Origin: Ruminiclostridium sp.
Lineage (GTDB): Bacteria > Bacillota > Clostridia > Oscillospirales > Ruminococcaceae
Reading direction: 5' to 3'
Assembly: GCA_017942025.1 (NCBI GenBank)
Contig: JAGAVH010000060.1
Span: forward strand, 1 to 64,000
DNA: 64,000 nucleotides
Shown: one piece after another, positions 50,922 to 59,233 of the stretch
Layout: every line of letters starts with the position of its first letter
Numbering within the stretch: position 1 is the first letter of the stretch
Made by a program: the position numbers and the translations under genes
The notes under the pieces: generated by a model
What the model saw: the letters and a program-made list of their open reading frames with translations, nothing else
The model's database searches: none
What the model was told of the DNA's origin: nothing

Positions 50922-51626
50922 ATGACTAAAAAAGAAAGAACCAAAAAGGCAATAAGCTTCTGCCTTAAAAAGACCTTTAAAATATGCCTTGCCTTTTTCC
51001 TGTGGGCTGTGATATACCTTTTCTTTGTGCTCTTATCAGGTCTTATCCGTGAACCGATAGGACACGAGGATTATTTAATAAGCTCAATATTTACAACAAT
51101 GGGAGCAGGTATCCCGATTATGGCTGCAAGCCTTATGATGACAGACGTACATATCACAAGATACGTCCGTGTAAGCCCTTGCTACAAGGAGATATACACT
51201 ATAGGAAAGCCTTTTGCTATGGCACTTTCCGGCATTCTTGCAATGGCGGGCGTTGTGATAGTAAATCTTATCTCTCTTGCAATAGGCAATATAGATATGG
51301 CGTCCTTTAACGATATTCTGATATTCGGTGCGGCAGGCGTTGCGGTATCACTTATATTTGCAGGTATACATTACAGCGGAGCATGTATGTTGTTCCTCGG
51401 TTTCTCACTTGCGATGTTCGTATCAATATTCAATCCCGACTTTTTAAGATACGGCTTCGGCTTTGATACGGCAATAAGTTGTCTTATAGCAATAGGATTA
51501 CTGGCAGTATCGATCATATGCTGCTTTGTTATGGCGAAGATCTCCTACGGCAGGAGAGATTCAAGGCCTATAAATTCTATGGCAAAGACAATGCAGGTAT
51601 ATAATACAAGCTGGAGTGCAAAGTAA
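50922..51626 (+). CDS. Membrane subunit of the YtrA-type ABC transporter (second)
   Basis: 234 aa, six predicted membrane helices after a basic N-terminus (MTKKERTKKAISFCLKK). It is weakly similar in layout to the preceding protein, so the pair probably makes a heterodimeric permease. AAGGAGG precedes the ATG; the gap to the previous gene is 9 bp. A terminator at 51650-51686 ends the operon. Substrate unknown; lipid II-binding peptides or antimicrobial stress are typical for such transporters. Confidence 0.75.
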   Translation: MTKKERTKKAISFCLKKTFKICLAFFLWAVIYLFFVLLSGLIREPIGHEDYLISSIFTTMGAGIPIMAASLMMTDVHITRYVRVSPCYKEIYTIGKPFAMALSGILAMAGVVIVNLISLAIGNIDMASFNDILIFGAAGVAVSLIFAGIHYSGACMLFLGFSLAMFVSIFNPDFLRYGFGFDTAISCLIAIGLLAVSIICCFVMAKISYGRRDSRPINSMAKTMQVYNTSWSAK

Positions 51627-51649
51627 ATAAAACCTCTGAACAGATAAAG

Positions 51650-51682
51650 AGCTGACTTTGATTTTCAAGGTCAGCTTTTTTA
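51650..51682 (+). terminator. Terminator of the YtrA-type operon
   Basis: Stem AGCTGAC/GTCAGCT (51650-51656 and 51670-51676), extendable inward by AT pairs, followed by six T residues including the end of the stem. Confidence 0.85.
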
Positions 51683-51694
51683 ATAAAATTTTAC

Positions 51695-51723
51695 TTGCAT
51701 TTTTCTTGTAATTATGCGATAAT
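51695..51723 (+). promoter_or_regulatory. Candidate promoter of the P-type ATPase-like gene
   Basis: TTGCAT (51695-51700), 17 bases, GATAAT (51718-51723). Confidence 0.6.
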
Positions 51724-51733
51724 TAGATATATA

Positions 51734-51747
51734 TGTGATATATCACA
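51734..51747. promoter_or_regulatory. 14-bp palindrome, CRP/FNR-like operator
   Basis: TGTGATATATCACA is a perfect palindrome 10 bases downstream of the -10 box. The half-sites TGTGA/TCACA match those of CRP, although the spacer is 4 rather than 6 bases. Downstream location suggests repression. No CRP-family gene is in the window. Confidence 0.5.
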
Positions 51748-51785
51748 AGAAACCTTGTTATAAATAGAAAGATAAGAGGGCTAAA

Positions 51786-54263
51786 ATGGCGGAATTTCTG
51801 AATTTCAAAGGGGATTACAGCGGTCTTACAGAAGAAAAGGCGGCGCAGAATCTCGAAATGTACGGTGAAAACAGCTATGCCGAAAACGAGGATAAAAGCT
51901 TTAAATCGCACCATATACTGCTTAATATAGTTGTACTTCTGATATTCGTATCGGGAGTTATTGAAATTGTTTTTTTAGGTCAGGCAGCAATGGGTATAGC
52001 CTGCATTGCCATAGCTGTGGCAGGCGCTGTACTGCTTGCGGTGCATTGCAATGGCTGTAACGAAAAGACCGAGGCGCTTATCTCAGCGGCAAAGACAAAA
52101 TACAGAGTTATCCGAGAAGAAAAAATATTGCTCGTTCCTGCCGCTATGCTTGTGCCTGATGATATAATCATTCTCCAGGGCGGCGAAATGGTTCCTGCCG
52201 ATGCACATATTCTTGAATGCAGTGATTTTATCTGTGACGAAAGTAGATTTACAGGGGATAAGACTCCTGTTACAAAGAATGCAGGCGTTGATAATACTCC
52301 TGATACAAAGCTGAAAACCAGCTGTGTATATTCGGGTACCAGGGTACTTTCAGGCTGTGCCGTGGCAAGGGTTGTCGGTACGGGTGAGGACGCCTACAGA
52401 ATGAGAGTATCAAGGGACAGAAAAAAACAGCCTGATCCGAACTTTTCTGAATACGAAAAGGCTGTAAACAAGCTTCGTCTGCCGCTTATACTTATAGCTC
52501 TCGGTATAAGTCTTTTATTCTTTGTTCTTGATGTACTGCAGGCGGCTGACGGGACTGACATTATTCCGAACCTTGCAGAAAAGACAGCCTTTCTGATTTG
52601 CCTTATACCTCCCTATGCGGAGCTTTTTATAAGAATATATACCTCACGTACTGCGTGCATTTGTCAGGATAAAGGGGTGGCAATAAAAAATCTCAGCGTA
52701 CTGAGAAAGCTTACGGGACTCACAACTCTTATGATTGACAAATCCGCTGTGGTAACTCCGAATATGCTGGAGGTTGCAAATATATACAGCAAGAGCGACA
52801 GCCTTATGACTACCATTACAATACTTGCAGGCGACAATGCAAATCCGACTCTTACAGAGCAGGCATTTCTGCTGAATGCGGCGCTTTCGGGTGCGGATAT
52901 AGATTCGATAAAGAAGAATCAGCTGATAGCAAGCTTTCCTTATAACGAAAACGATCGTATGGGCGGCAACGTGTATAAGATAGGCGACAAATATCTGCTT
53001 GCGGTCAAGGGTTCGGTTGAAAAGATAATATGCCTTTGTGATATTGACACGGAAAAGCTGGTAGAAATAAGACAGAAGGCAGTATCAATCTCAAAAAGAG
53101 GACTTGAGGTATGGGCAAGCGCCTATATCATATTTGACAGCGAGCAGGAAATACCAAGCAGCCTTTACAGTGTAAAATACACCTATATGGGTATGGTTTC
53201 CTTCATAACCGCCACAAGGGATATGATACCTCTTGCGGTGCAGAGCTGTAAAAAGGCAGGCATAAAGCTTGTGCTCACCAGCTCTGACAGCGCAGAAACA
53301 GCCGCGTCTATGGGTAAAAAGATAGGACTTGCCTGCGATGGTATGATAACCGGCGAAGCTCTCAGAGAAGCCGAAAAGGGTAATATGAACCTTGATTACA
53401 CTCATGCGGAGATATTCAGCAACATAACCTCTGCACAGAGAATACAGATAGCAGAAATACTTCGGAAAAACGGCGAGATAGTAGCGGCGGTAGGATATAC
53501 CGATGACGATTATGAGCTTGTTACAAGCTGTGACCTTGGTATAACGACCTTGCAGAAAACCACCGGAAGCATATACGAGGCAAGCGGTCTTGTAACCAGC
53601 GAGGACAGTATCCTGCAGATTGTGGATATAGCGAAGGAAGCAAGACAGCTCCACAGAAATATAAAGAAGTGCATAAGCTTCTGCTTCAGTGCATTTTTAT
53701 CCCTTGCACTTGTTGTTATTATTGCAGGCTTTGGCGGAATGTTTACAATCACTCCTGCCTTTGCAGGCATTATAGCGGTTGCGATAGTACCCGTGTGTGC
53801 AATGTGCTATTCGGGATGTACTGCCGAGCTTAAAAGCGATATGTCGCCCTCAGGCTTTATAGGAAGAGGCAGACTGAATAAGCGCTTTATTGTAGATTCT
53901 GCAATAAGCGGCGGACTCATCGGAGCGGTTGCATTTATTCTTGTAGTTATTTGCTCGGGACTTATGACCGCTTCGCAGACATTATCATCACTTTTTGTTA
54001 TGATAGCATTCAGCTTTGCTTCCCTTGCACTTGCTAATGTATCAGCAAAGCACAGCATAATCACCATGCTTAATCACGGCGCCGTAAGCATAAAGGCTGT
54101 TACTGCGGTACTGATAACAGCGATAAGCTCAGCGGTGATTACATATATCCCGTTTATAAATACAGCTCTCGGTTTTGATATGCCTCATCCCGTTGCACTT
54201 ATTTGTGCGGTAATAGCAGGACTTATTCCGGGAATAGTAAAAGAGATAATGAAAAAAGTATAA
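51786..54263 (+). CDS. Degenerate P-type ATPase (probable pseudo-ATPase)
   Basis: 825 aa with the complete P2-type layout: actuator, two helix pairs, P and N domains and C-terminal helices. Every signature is altered. The actuator TGES is TGDK (156-159). The phosphorylation motif DKTGTLT is DKSAVVT (Asp318 kept). The TGD of the P domain is SSD. The hinge GDGxNDxP is GYTDDD (570-575). KGSVEKI keeps the N-domain KGA. Length and reading frame are intact, so the protein is maintained but unlikely to pump in the usual way. AGAGGG precedes the ATG. It leads an operon with the DUF368 gene. Confidence 0.85.
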   Translation: MAEFLNFKGDYSGLTEEKAAQNLEMYGENSYAENEDKSFKSHHILLNIVVLLIFVSGVIEIVFLGQAAMGIACIAIAVAGAVLLAVHCNGCNEKTEALISAAKTKYRVIREEKILLVPAAMLVPDDIIILQGGEMVPADAHILECSDFICDESRFTGDKTPVTKNAGVDNTPDTKLKTSCVYSGTRVLSGCAVARVVGTGEDAYRMRVSRDRKKQPDPNFSEYEKAVNKLRLPLILIALGISLLFFVLDVLQAADGTDIIPNLAEKTAFLICLIPPYAELFIRIYTSRTACICQDKGVAIKNLSVLRKLTGLTTLMIDKSAVVTPNMLEVANIYSKSDSLMTTITILAGDNANPTLTEQAFLLNAALSGADIDSIKKNQLIASFPYNENDRMGGNVYKIGDKYLLAVKGSVEKIICLCDIDTEKLVEIRQKAVSISKRGLEVWASAYIIFDSEQEIPSSLYSVKYTYMGMVSFITATRDMIPLAVQSCKKAGIKLVLTSSDSAETAASMGKKIGLACDGMITGEALREAEKGNMNLDYTHAEIFSNITSAQRIQIAEILRKNGEIVAAVGYTDDDYELVTSCDLGITTLQKTTGSIYEASGLVTSEDSILQIVDIAKEARQLHRNIKKCISFCFSAFLSLALVVIIAGFGGMFTITPAFAGIIAVAIVPVCAMCYSGCTAELKSDMSPSGFIGRGRLNKRFIVDSAISGGLIGAVAFILVVICSGLMTASQTLSSLFVMIAFSFASLALANVSAKHSIITMLNHGAVSIKAVTAVLITAISSAVITYIPFINTALGFDMPHPVALICAVIAGLIPGIVKEIMKKV

Positions 54264-54279
54264 AAGAAAGGCATTTTCT

Positions 54280-55422
54280 ATGTTACAGTATTTATTAGCC
54301 GTGGTTTACGGTATAGTTTTCGGTGTGGCAAATATTATACCCGGCGTCAGCGGTGGCACGATGCTGGTTGTTTTCGGTTGCTATGATAAGGTGTGCGGTG
54401 CGCTCACCCTTAATTTAAAGGAAATAAAGAAGAACATCAAATTTCTCATTTTCTTTGGCATAGGTGCAGTTATCGGTATAGTAGGCTTCGCCTTTATTAT
54501 AACTTTCCTGTTCACTAATTTCCCCGTACAGACGAATATGTTCTTTATGGGACTTATTATCGGAAGCGTTCCCCTTATCATCCGCAATGCAACGGTAAAG
54601 GATAAATTCAGGCCCATCTGCATTTTGCCCTTTGTTATAGGTCTTGCGGCGGTTGTGGGACTTGCTCTTCTTGAAAACAGCAGTACAAATCCCTACCGCT
54701 TTGATATGACGGATAACGGCACTTCTACAACTATAACAATCTACAACGACAGTGACAGAACGGTAAGCGGCTGGACTCTCGGATTTGATGACGAGGTTAT
54801 CATATATGACCAGAATATAGAAGGCGATGTATCTTGTTTTTACGATTATTCCACTACTGAAATAATAAAAGGTTTTTTCGGAAGGCTTCCCGCATATGCT
54901 CCTGACACCTTCAAAAATCGTGACGGTGCTGTAATTGAACCGGGCAAGAGCATCAGCTTTACCTATAACGGTGAAATAAATGCCGATACGTCAAAAATGG
55001 AGCTTAATGTAAGCTATGCTATGGACGTACCCTTCTTCCTTACTATGATGGTATCACTTTTTGTAGCGGCAATAGCAATGATAATCCCCGGTGTTTCAGG
55101 CTCCTTTGTTATGATGACGCTCGGCGTATATTCTACGGTCATAGCCGCAGTAAAGGGCTTTGACTTTGCAATTATAATCCCCTGTGCAATCGGTGCTATA
55201 GCAGGTCTTGTGCTGGGTGCAAGACTTATCACCTTCCTTATGAAGAAGTGGAGTCTTATGGTCTACAGCGTAATTTTGGGGCTTGTAGCAGGCTCGGTTT
55301 ACGTAATATTCCCCGCGGGCTTTGGTCTTAATATTGCAACCCTGACAGGCTTTATAGCGCTTATCATAGGTGGAATCATAGCCGTTATCGTAGGTAAGAA
55401 TACTAAGGTAGAGGCAGAATAA
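54280..55422 (+). CDS. DUF368 (PopT-like) polyprenyl-phosphate translocase with inserted domain
   Basis: 380 aa. The two halves of the DUF368 repeat are clear: GVANIIPGVSGGTMLVVFG near residue 14 and MIIPGVSGSFVMMTLGVYST near 268. DUF368 proteins have been reported as undecaprenyl-phosphate translocases, which recycle the lipid carrier of cell-wall synthesis. About 115 extra residues (roughly 130-245) are inserted between the halves and read as an extracellular beta-sandwich (TITIYNDSDRTVSGWTLGF ... GKSISFTYNGEINAD). The gap to the ATPase-like gene is 16 bp. Confidence 0.88.
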   Translation: MLQYLLAVVYGIVFGVANIIPGVSGGTMLVVFGCYDKVCGALTLNLKEIKKNIKFLIFFGIGAVIGIVGFAFIITFLFTNFPVQTNMFFMGLIIGSVPLIIRNATVKDKFRPICILPFVIGLAAVVGLALLENSSTNPYRFDMTDNGTSTTITIYNDSDRTVSGWTLGFDDEVIIYDQNIEGDVSCFYDYSTTEIIKGFFGRLPAYAPDTFKNRDGAVIEPGKSISFTYNGEINADTSKMELNVSYAMDVPFFLTMMVSLFVAAIAMIIPGVSGSFVMMTLGVYSTVIAAVKGFDFAIIIPCAIGAIAGLVLGARLITFLMKKWSLMVYSVILGLVAGSVYVIFPAGFGLNIATLTGFIALIIGGIIAVIVGKNTKVEAE

Positions 55423-55462
55423 AAATATCAGGAGGCATAGCCTCTTGAATGGAGGTTTTGAA

Positions 55463-56371
55463 ATGGCATTACCCGATTTTAAGAAAACATCTCAGGATAA
55501 AACAGCCGTTCCTGAATGGGCGAAATATCTTTCAGACGGCGAATTTATAAGCTATGAAAATTCTTACAAAACAAGGCTGTATCTTGACCTTTTCGATAAA
55601 TATATCTACCCTTGCGAAGAAACAGGAGATATAAGATATTACGTTTATGATCCCGTAAAGCACGGTGCAGATAAGAACAAAAAATATCCCGTTATGATGT
55701 GGCTTCACGGTGCCAGCAACTCTCTTATGGAGGAAGGCTGTATAATGTGCTGTGGAGCAGAGCAGTACGCCTCACCGAAATATCAGCAGGAGATGGGCGG
55801 CGCATATATCATAGTTCCTCTTGCCAATGAGGAAAGAACAGAGGAGGGCTGGATAAAGGGCACCTGGGATAAAATTCACAGCAAGCCGATAAAGGCAATT
55901 TTCGATAAGGTCTGCGAGGAAAACAAGGACAACGTAAGTAAGAAATTCGTTATGGGTGCATCCTCAGGCGGATATTTTACCTGGCAGTTACTTGAAGATT
56001 ACGTAGGCTTTTTTGATGGTGCTATCCCGATAGCATCAGGCTACCTTCCTTCTATTGATAAGATAAAGGAAATAATAAAGGGCGGTACAAGGCTCATAAT
56101 CGCTCACGGCAGACATGACGAAATGGCTGACTTTGATGAATGCATAGCACCCTTTGAAAAGGAGCTGAATGCTCTTCCCGATACTATCTGCTTCTTCCCG
56201 AAATGGGTATATAACGGCGACGGCGGCGTGTCTTCCGTTTTCTATGGCTTTGAAATGGGTCAGCATTGTATGATAAACTGGATACAGCATAATCTTATGT
56301 TCGATGATGGCAGACCTGCGGATGAACGACTTAAAAACGGCATCACGGGATGGGTAAAAAATATAGTTTAA
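55463..56371 (+). CDS. Alpha/beta-hydrolase, esterase-like
   Basis: 302 aa. The nucleophile elbow GASSGGYF near residue 180 gives the catalytic Ser. The oxyanion region is MWLHGASN near 80. An Asp/His pair follows late (HGRHDEMADF; GQHCMINW). No signal peptide is visible. It resembles PHB-depolymerase/feruloyl-esterase-like carbohydrate esterases, but the substrate is unknown. Met at 55463 is preferred because GGAGG lies 6 bases upstream. It may be co-transcribed with the DUF368 gene (40-bp gap). Copy B of the structured element follows. Confidence 0.8.
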   Translation: MALPDFKKTSQDKTAVPEWAKYLSDGEFISYENSYKTRLYLDLFDKYIYPCEETGDIRYYVYDPVKHGADKNKKYPVMMWLHGASNSLMEEGCIMCCGAEQYASPKYQQEMGGAYIIVPLANEERTEEGWIKGTWDKIHSKPIKAIFDKVCEENKDNVSKKFVMGASSGGYFTWQLLEDYVGFFDGAIPIASGYLPSIDKIKEIIKGGTRLIIAHGRHDEMADFDECIAPFEKELNALPDTICFFPKWVYNGDGGVSSVFYGFEMGQHCMINWIQHNLMFDDGRPADERLKNGITGWVKNIV

Positions 56372-56376
56372 ACAAA

Positions 56377-56678
56377 AGTGCAGTAGGGTTTGTCCCTACT
56401 GCACTTTCAGCGTGTAGACAAAGTCTTGTCTACACGCTGTCAGACGATGAAAAACGCACGCAGACGAGGAAACTGACGTTGTCAGCGTACGATGGTACGG
56501 TAAGCGTCAGTTGACGAAGTAAGCAAAAATGCTTTAGGGAAGCCCTTTTCGGCTTCCCTAAACTTTTTGTATCACATATTTATATGCTCGCAAGACAAGT
56601 ACAAAATTTTACGCATTTTTGCGGTGCGTGAGTTTGTCTTCAGTCTGAGTGCAGTAGGGTTTGTCCCTACTGCACTTT
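56377..56678. mobile_element. Structured MITE-like element, copy B, with 31-bp direct repeats
   Basis: Direct repeats of 31 bp (56377-56407 and 56648-56678, identical) are copies of a terminator hairpin with AGTGCAGTAGGG stems. The 240-bp core (56408-56647) starts CAGCGTGTAGACAAAG and ends TTCAGTCTG, as in copy A, and shares the conserved blocks TCAGACGATGAAAAACGCAC, GTTGACGAAGTAAGC and GCGGTGCGTGAGTTTGTC. Compared with A it lacks about 97 bp of internal hairpins. Paired changes in the first hairpin (T-A to C-G) and the terminator-like hairpin (G-C to A-T) keep base pairing. Confidence 0.87.
56533..56562. terminator. Internal terminator-like hairpin of element B
   Basis: Stem TTTAGGGAAGCC/GGCTTCCCTAAA, equivalent to 5531-5560 in copy A, followed by CTTTTTGT on the plus strand. 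Confidence 0.6.
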
Positions 56679-56681
56679 ATC

Positions 56682-58583
56682 TTATCTTCCGATTTTGCGC
56701 TTTGCCTTATCCTGATACATATTTTCATCAGCCTGTCTGAACAGCTCCTGATAATCCGTGTTATCACCTACAAGGCAGTAGCCCAGCGAGAATCTCATCG
56801 GTACAGTCAGTCCCTTTTCAAGAGTTGCCATACTGTTATCCTGGATATACTGCAGAGTGTTGATGGCTCTAATAAGCTCATCATCGCTGTCATAACCATA
56901 AAGGAACAGTACAAATTCATCTCCGCCCTGTCTTGCGGCAATGCTGTTCTTTATACCGTAATTATTGATAACGTTTGCTATCTTTTTAAGATATACGTCA
57001 CCCTTTTCGTGTCCATAGGTGTCGTTTATTGTTTTGAGTCCGTCGGCGTCTATCATAATAACAGCGCTGTGCCCCAGCTCCTCACGGTCTGCAAAGACTT
57101 CGGAAAGCTTATTGTCAAGACCACGTCTGTTATATAATCCTGTGAGAACATCTATATCTCTTTCATGCTCGATCTCACGGCGTTTTTTCACGCCCTCGGT
57201 AACGTCAAGAGCCACACCGAATACGTTTCCGTCTTCCTCGGTTTCTTCAAGTCTTACGTAACGGCTGCCCAGCTTAAAGGTACTGTTTTCGTCGGCTACC
57301 GCATCCCTGCACACTTCATTTAAAAATTCTCTGAAGCGGTCTGAATCTTCAGCTAGCTTATTCATATTTTCCGCATCCGTACCCAGAATCTCGGGTAAAA
57401 GCTCGGTATAATGTACGTTCTTGCTTTTCAGACCATACTCAAATATACCGATATGAAGCTCTGTCTTGCTCAGCACGTAGGACATCTGCTTGTTGTTTTT
57501 CAGCAGACTCTTCTTCATCGCATTTATATAGTCGCAAAGTTCCGAAAGCTCAAGACTGGTTCTGACATCGGCTGACACGTCAAAGTTGCCCTGTGATATT
57601 CCCTGAAGACTGTTATTGATGTTACGTATGCCCTTTACAATGTATTTATTCATGTAATAGACTACCGTCTTTGCCAGTAGGAAAGCAATGACAAACATGC
57701 TGATCAGAATCCAGAAGGCTGTAGTTGGAACTCGCTGATAAATAATATCAACCGGGACTATTCTGCCGATATAGTTATTATCGGTTTTCATGAATATGCA
57801 GAAGGAATATCTTCCGTCTATAGTTGCATGAAAGCCGTCGGGATCCTTTTCAATCTTTTCCGTATCAAACCCGATATCCGCCGCATTCTGTCCTAACGTT
57901 TCGGTTTTTGTGGAGCCTACTACCTTTTTTGTATCGCAGTCTATCGCATAATAGTTTGCGTCGGGACTTACCCTGAACAAGGAAAAAATATAGGAAAGCT
58001 CGTTCTTTTCTGTTACCTTCAGAACATTGACAGGCTCCATACCTATCTGGACTATATATTCTCCGTTCTTGCTCCATACGGCAGAATACTGCATCGGCTT
58101 TTCTTCTGCGGTGTTGGGGGTGATGTCCTGGACAAGTTTAAGACTTTTATCCTGAAGCATCGGCTTGAAAAAGGACACCTGCTCACCCGAATCAAAGGTC
58201 AGACCGTAATACTGCGGATGAGTGCCTGCATATATCTTTCCCGATTTGTCGAAGATGTGTATTTCGTCTATCTCAATCATCTTTGCAATTTCTTTGAGCT
58301 TGTCGGTATTTGTAATATAGTCGGGATTTCCGTCAAGTATCTCGGACACCGCATCGGAATTATAAATACAGCTCTGACGGTATTCCGTTTCGATTTCCTC
58401 AAGCTCTTCACGGTTTTCCTGCAATACTTGTTCTATCTGCTTCAAGGTAAGGTGCGAGCTGTCAACCGCTCGTCTTTGCTCGGTAAAAAGCTGAATAGCC
58501 GTTAATACTATAACTATCACCGCCACCAGAATAAAGGTGGTGAGATACATATATCTGCCGATATTTTTCTTAAGTGGTTTCAT
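56682..58583 (-). CDS. Membrane-bound diguanylate cyclase
   Basis: 633 aa. Two membrane helices (LTTFILVAVIVIVLTAIQLF near 15; FWILISMFVIAFLLAKTVVYY near 290) flank an extracellular sensor domain. A HAMP linker (ISQGNFDVSADVRTS), a PAS-like region and a GGDEF domain follow. The active site reads RQGGDEF near 551-557 and DADGLKTINDTYGHEKGD precedes it, so cyclic-di-GMP synthesis is expected. No EAL domain. It ends 4 bp before the direct repeat of element B, which supplies its terminator hairpin. The promoter is at 58631-58659. Confidence 0.92.
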   Translation of the reverse strand: MKPLKKNIGRYMYLTTFILVAVIVIVLTAIQLFTEQRRAVDSSHLTLKQIEQVLQENREELEEIETEYRQSCIYNSDAVSEILDGNPDYITNTDKLKEIAKMIEIDEIHIFDKSGKIYAGTHPQYYGLTFDSGEQVSFFKPMLQDKSLKLVQDITPNTAEEKPMQYSAVWSKNGEYIVQIGMEPVNVLKVTEKNELSYIFSLFRVSPDANYYAIDCDTKKVVGSTKTETLGQNAADIGFDTEKIEKDPDGFHATIDGRYSFCIFMKTDNNYIGRIVPVDIIYQRVPTTAFWILISMFVIAFLLAKTVVYYMNKYIVKGIRNINNSLQGISQGNFDVSADVRTSLELSELCDYINAMKKSLLKNNKQMSYVLSKTELHIGIFEYGLKSKNVHYTELLPEILGTDAENMNKLAEDSDRFREFLNEVCRDAVADENSTFKLGSRYVRLEETEEDGNVFGVALDVTEGVKKRREIEHERDIDVLTGLYNRRGLDNKLSEVFADREELGHSAVIMIDADGLKTINDTYGHEKGDVYLKKIANVINNYGIKNSIAARQGGDEFVLFLYGYDSDDELIRAINTLQYIQDNSMATLEKGLTVPMRFSLGYCLVGDNTDYQELFRQADENMYQDKAKRKIGR

Positions 58584-58630
58584 TTAATGCCCCCGAAAAA
58601 AGTATCTGTAATTACATTTGTATATATCTA

Positions 58631-58659
58631 ATTTTAGCACATTTTGTCGTACAATGCAA
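58631..58659 (-). promoter_or_regulatory. Promoter of the diguanylate cyclase gene
   Basis: TTGCAT (58659-58654), 17 bases, TAAAAT (58636-58631) on the minus strand. Confidence 0.65.
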
Positions 58660-58715
58660 TATATATCGGGTAAAATTGTTAAATATTAAACGAATTACTT
58701 ATTAAGACGAAAATA

Positions 58716-58748
58716 AAAAGCTATCAGACTCTATGTCTGATAGCTTTT
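58716..58748 (-). terminator. Terminator after yajC
   Basis: 14-bp stem AAAAGCTATCAGAC/GTCTGATAGCTTTT (58716-58729 and 58735-58748), with T-rich continuation on the minus strand. Confidence 0.88.
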
Positions 58749-58765
58749 ATTGAATGTATTTCCGA

Positions 58766-59110
58766 TTAGCCCTCTGTTGTATCGTGGATTGTTCTGTTTT
58801 CAGCGATAGAACCCTTTAAAACACGGATTTTTGTTCTGTCGCTGCCTGTTTCGATAAGAACAGTATCTTCCTTAACGCTTACAACTCTGCCTATGATACC
58901 GCCTGTGGTAACTACTTCGTCAGCTACCTCAAGGTTGTTAAGCATTTCCTTCATCTTCTTGGAACGCTTCTTTTCGGGTCTGATGATGAGGAAGTAGAAT
59001 ATAATGATCATTGCCACAAGGGGAATAAGCATTGTGAGCATTGAAGCAGGGCTTGCGGCATCGGGTGTGCCGGTTGCTGTCTGTGCGAGGAGTGTTATAA
59101 ATTCTGTCAT
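58766..59110 (-). CDS. yajC: Preprotein translocase subunit YajC
   Basis: 114 aa. One membrane helix (MLIPLVAMIIIFYFLIIRPEKKR) is followed by a basic stretch and a small beta-domain (NNLEVADEVVTTGGIIGRVVSVKEDTVLIETG). This is the standard YajC layout, an accessory of the SecDF-YajC complex. GAAAGGAAA precedes the ATG, and it has a promoter and terminator of its own. SecD and SecF are not in the window. Confidence 0.95.
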   Translation of the reverse strand: MTEFITLLAQTATGTPDAASPASMLTMLIPLVAMIIIFYFLIIRPEKKRSKKMKEMLNNLEVADEVVTTGGIIGRVVSVKEDTVLIETGSDRTKIRVLKGSIAENRTIHDTTEG

Positions 59111-59193
59111 TTGATTTTTCCTTTCTTTTGTACAGATAAATTGTCGCCTGCAAAGCAGGTTTTATTATACAGGTATAATAAACATCGTATTTA

Positions 59194-59222
59194 ATTATAC
59201 CCTATTATCAATATAATTGCAA
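59194..59222 (-). promoter_or_regulatory. Promoter of yajC
   Basis: TTGCAA (59222-59217), 17 bases, TATAAT (59199-59194) on the minus strand. The leader holds a CCTGC/GCAGG hairpin at about 59147-59159. Confidence 0.75.
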
Positions 59223-59233
59223 GACTTTTTTAC

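Noticed and set aside
51786-54263. Pseudogene call for the P-type ATPase
   Set aside because: The frame is intact over 825 codons with promoter, ribosome-binding site and regular codon use; altered motifs suggest changed function rather than decay.
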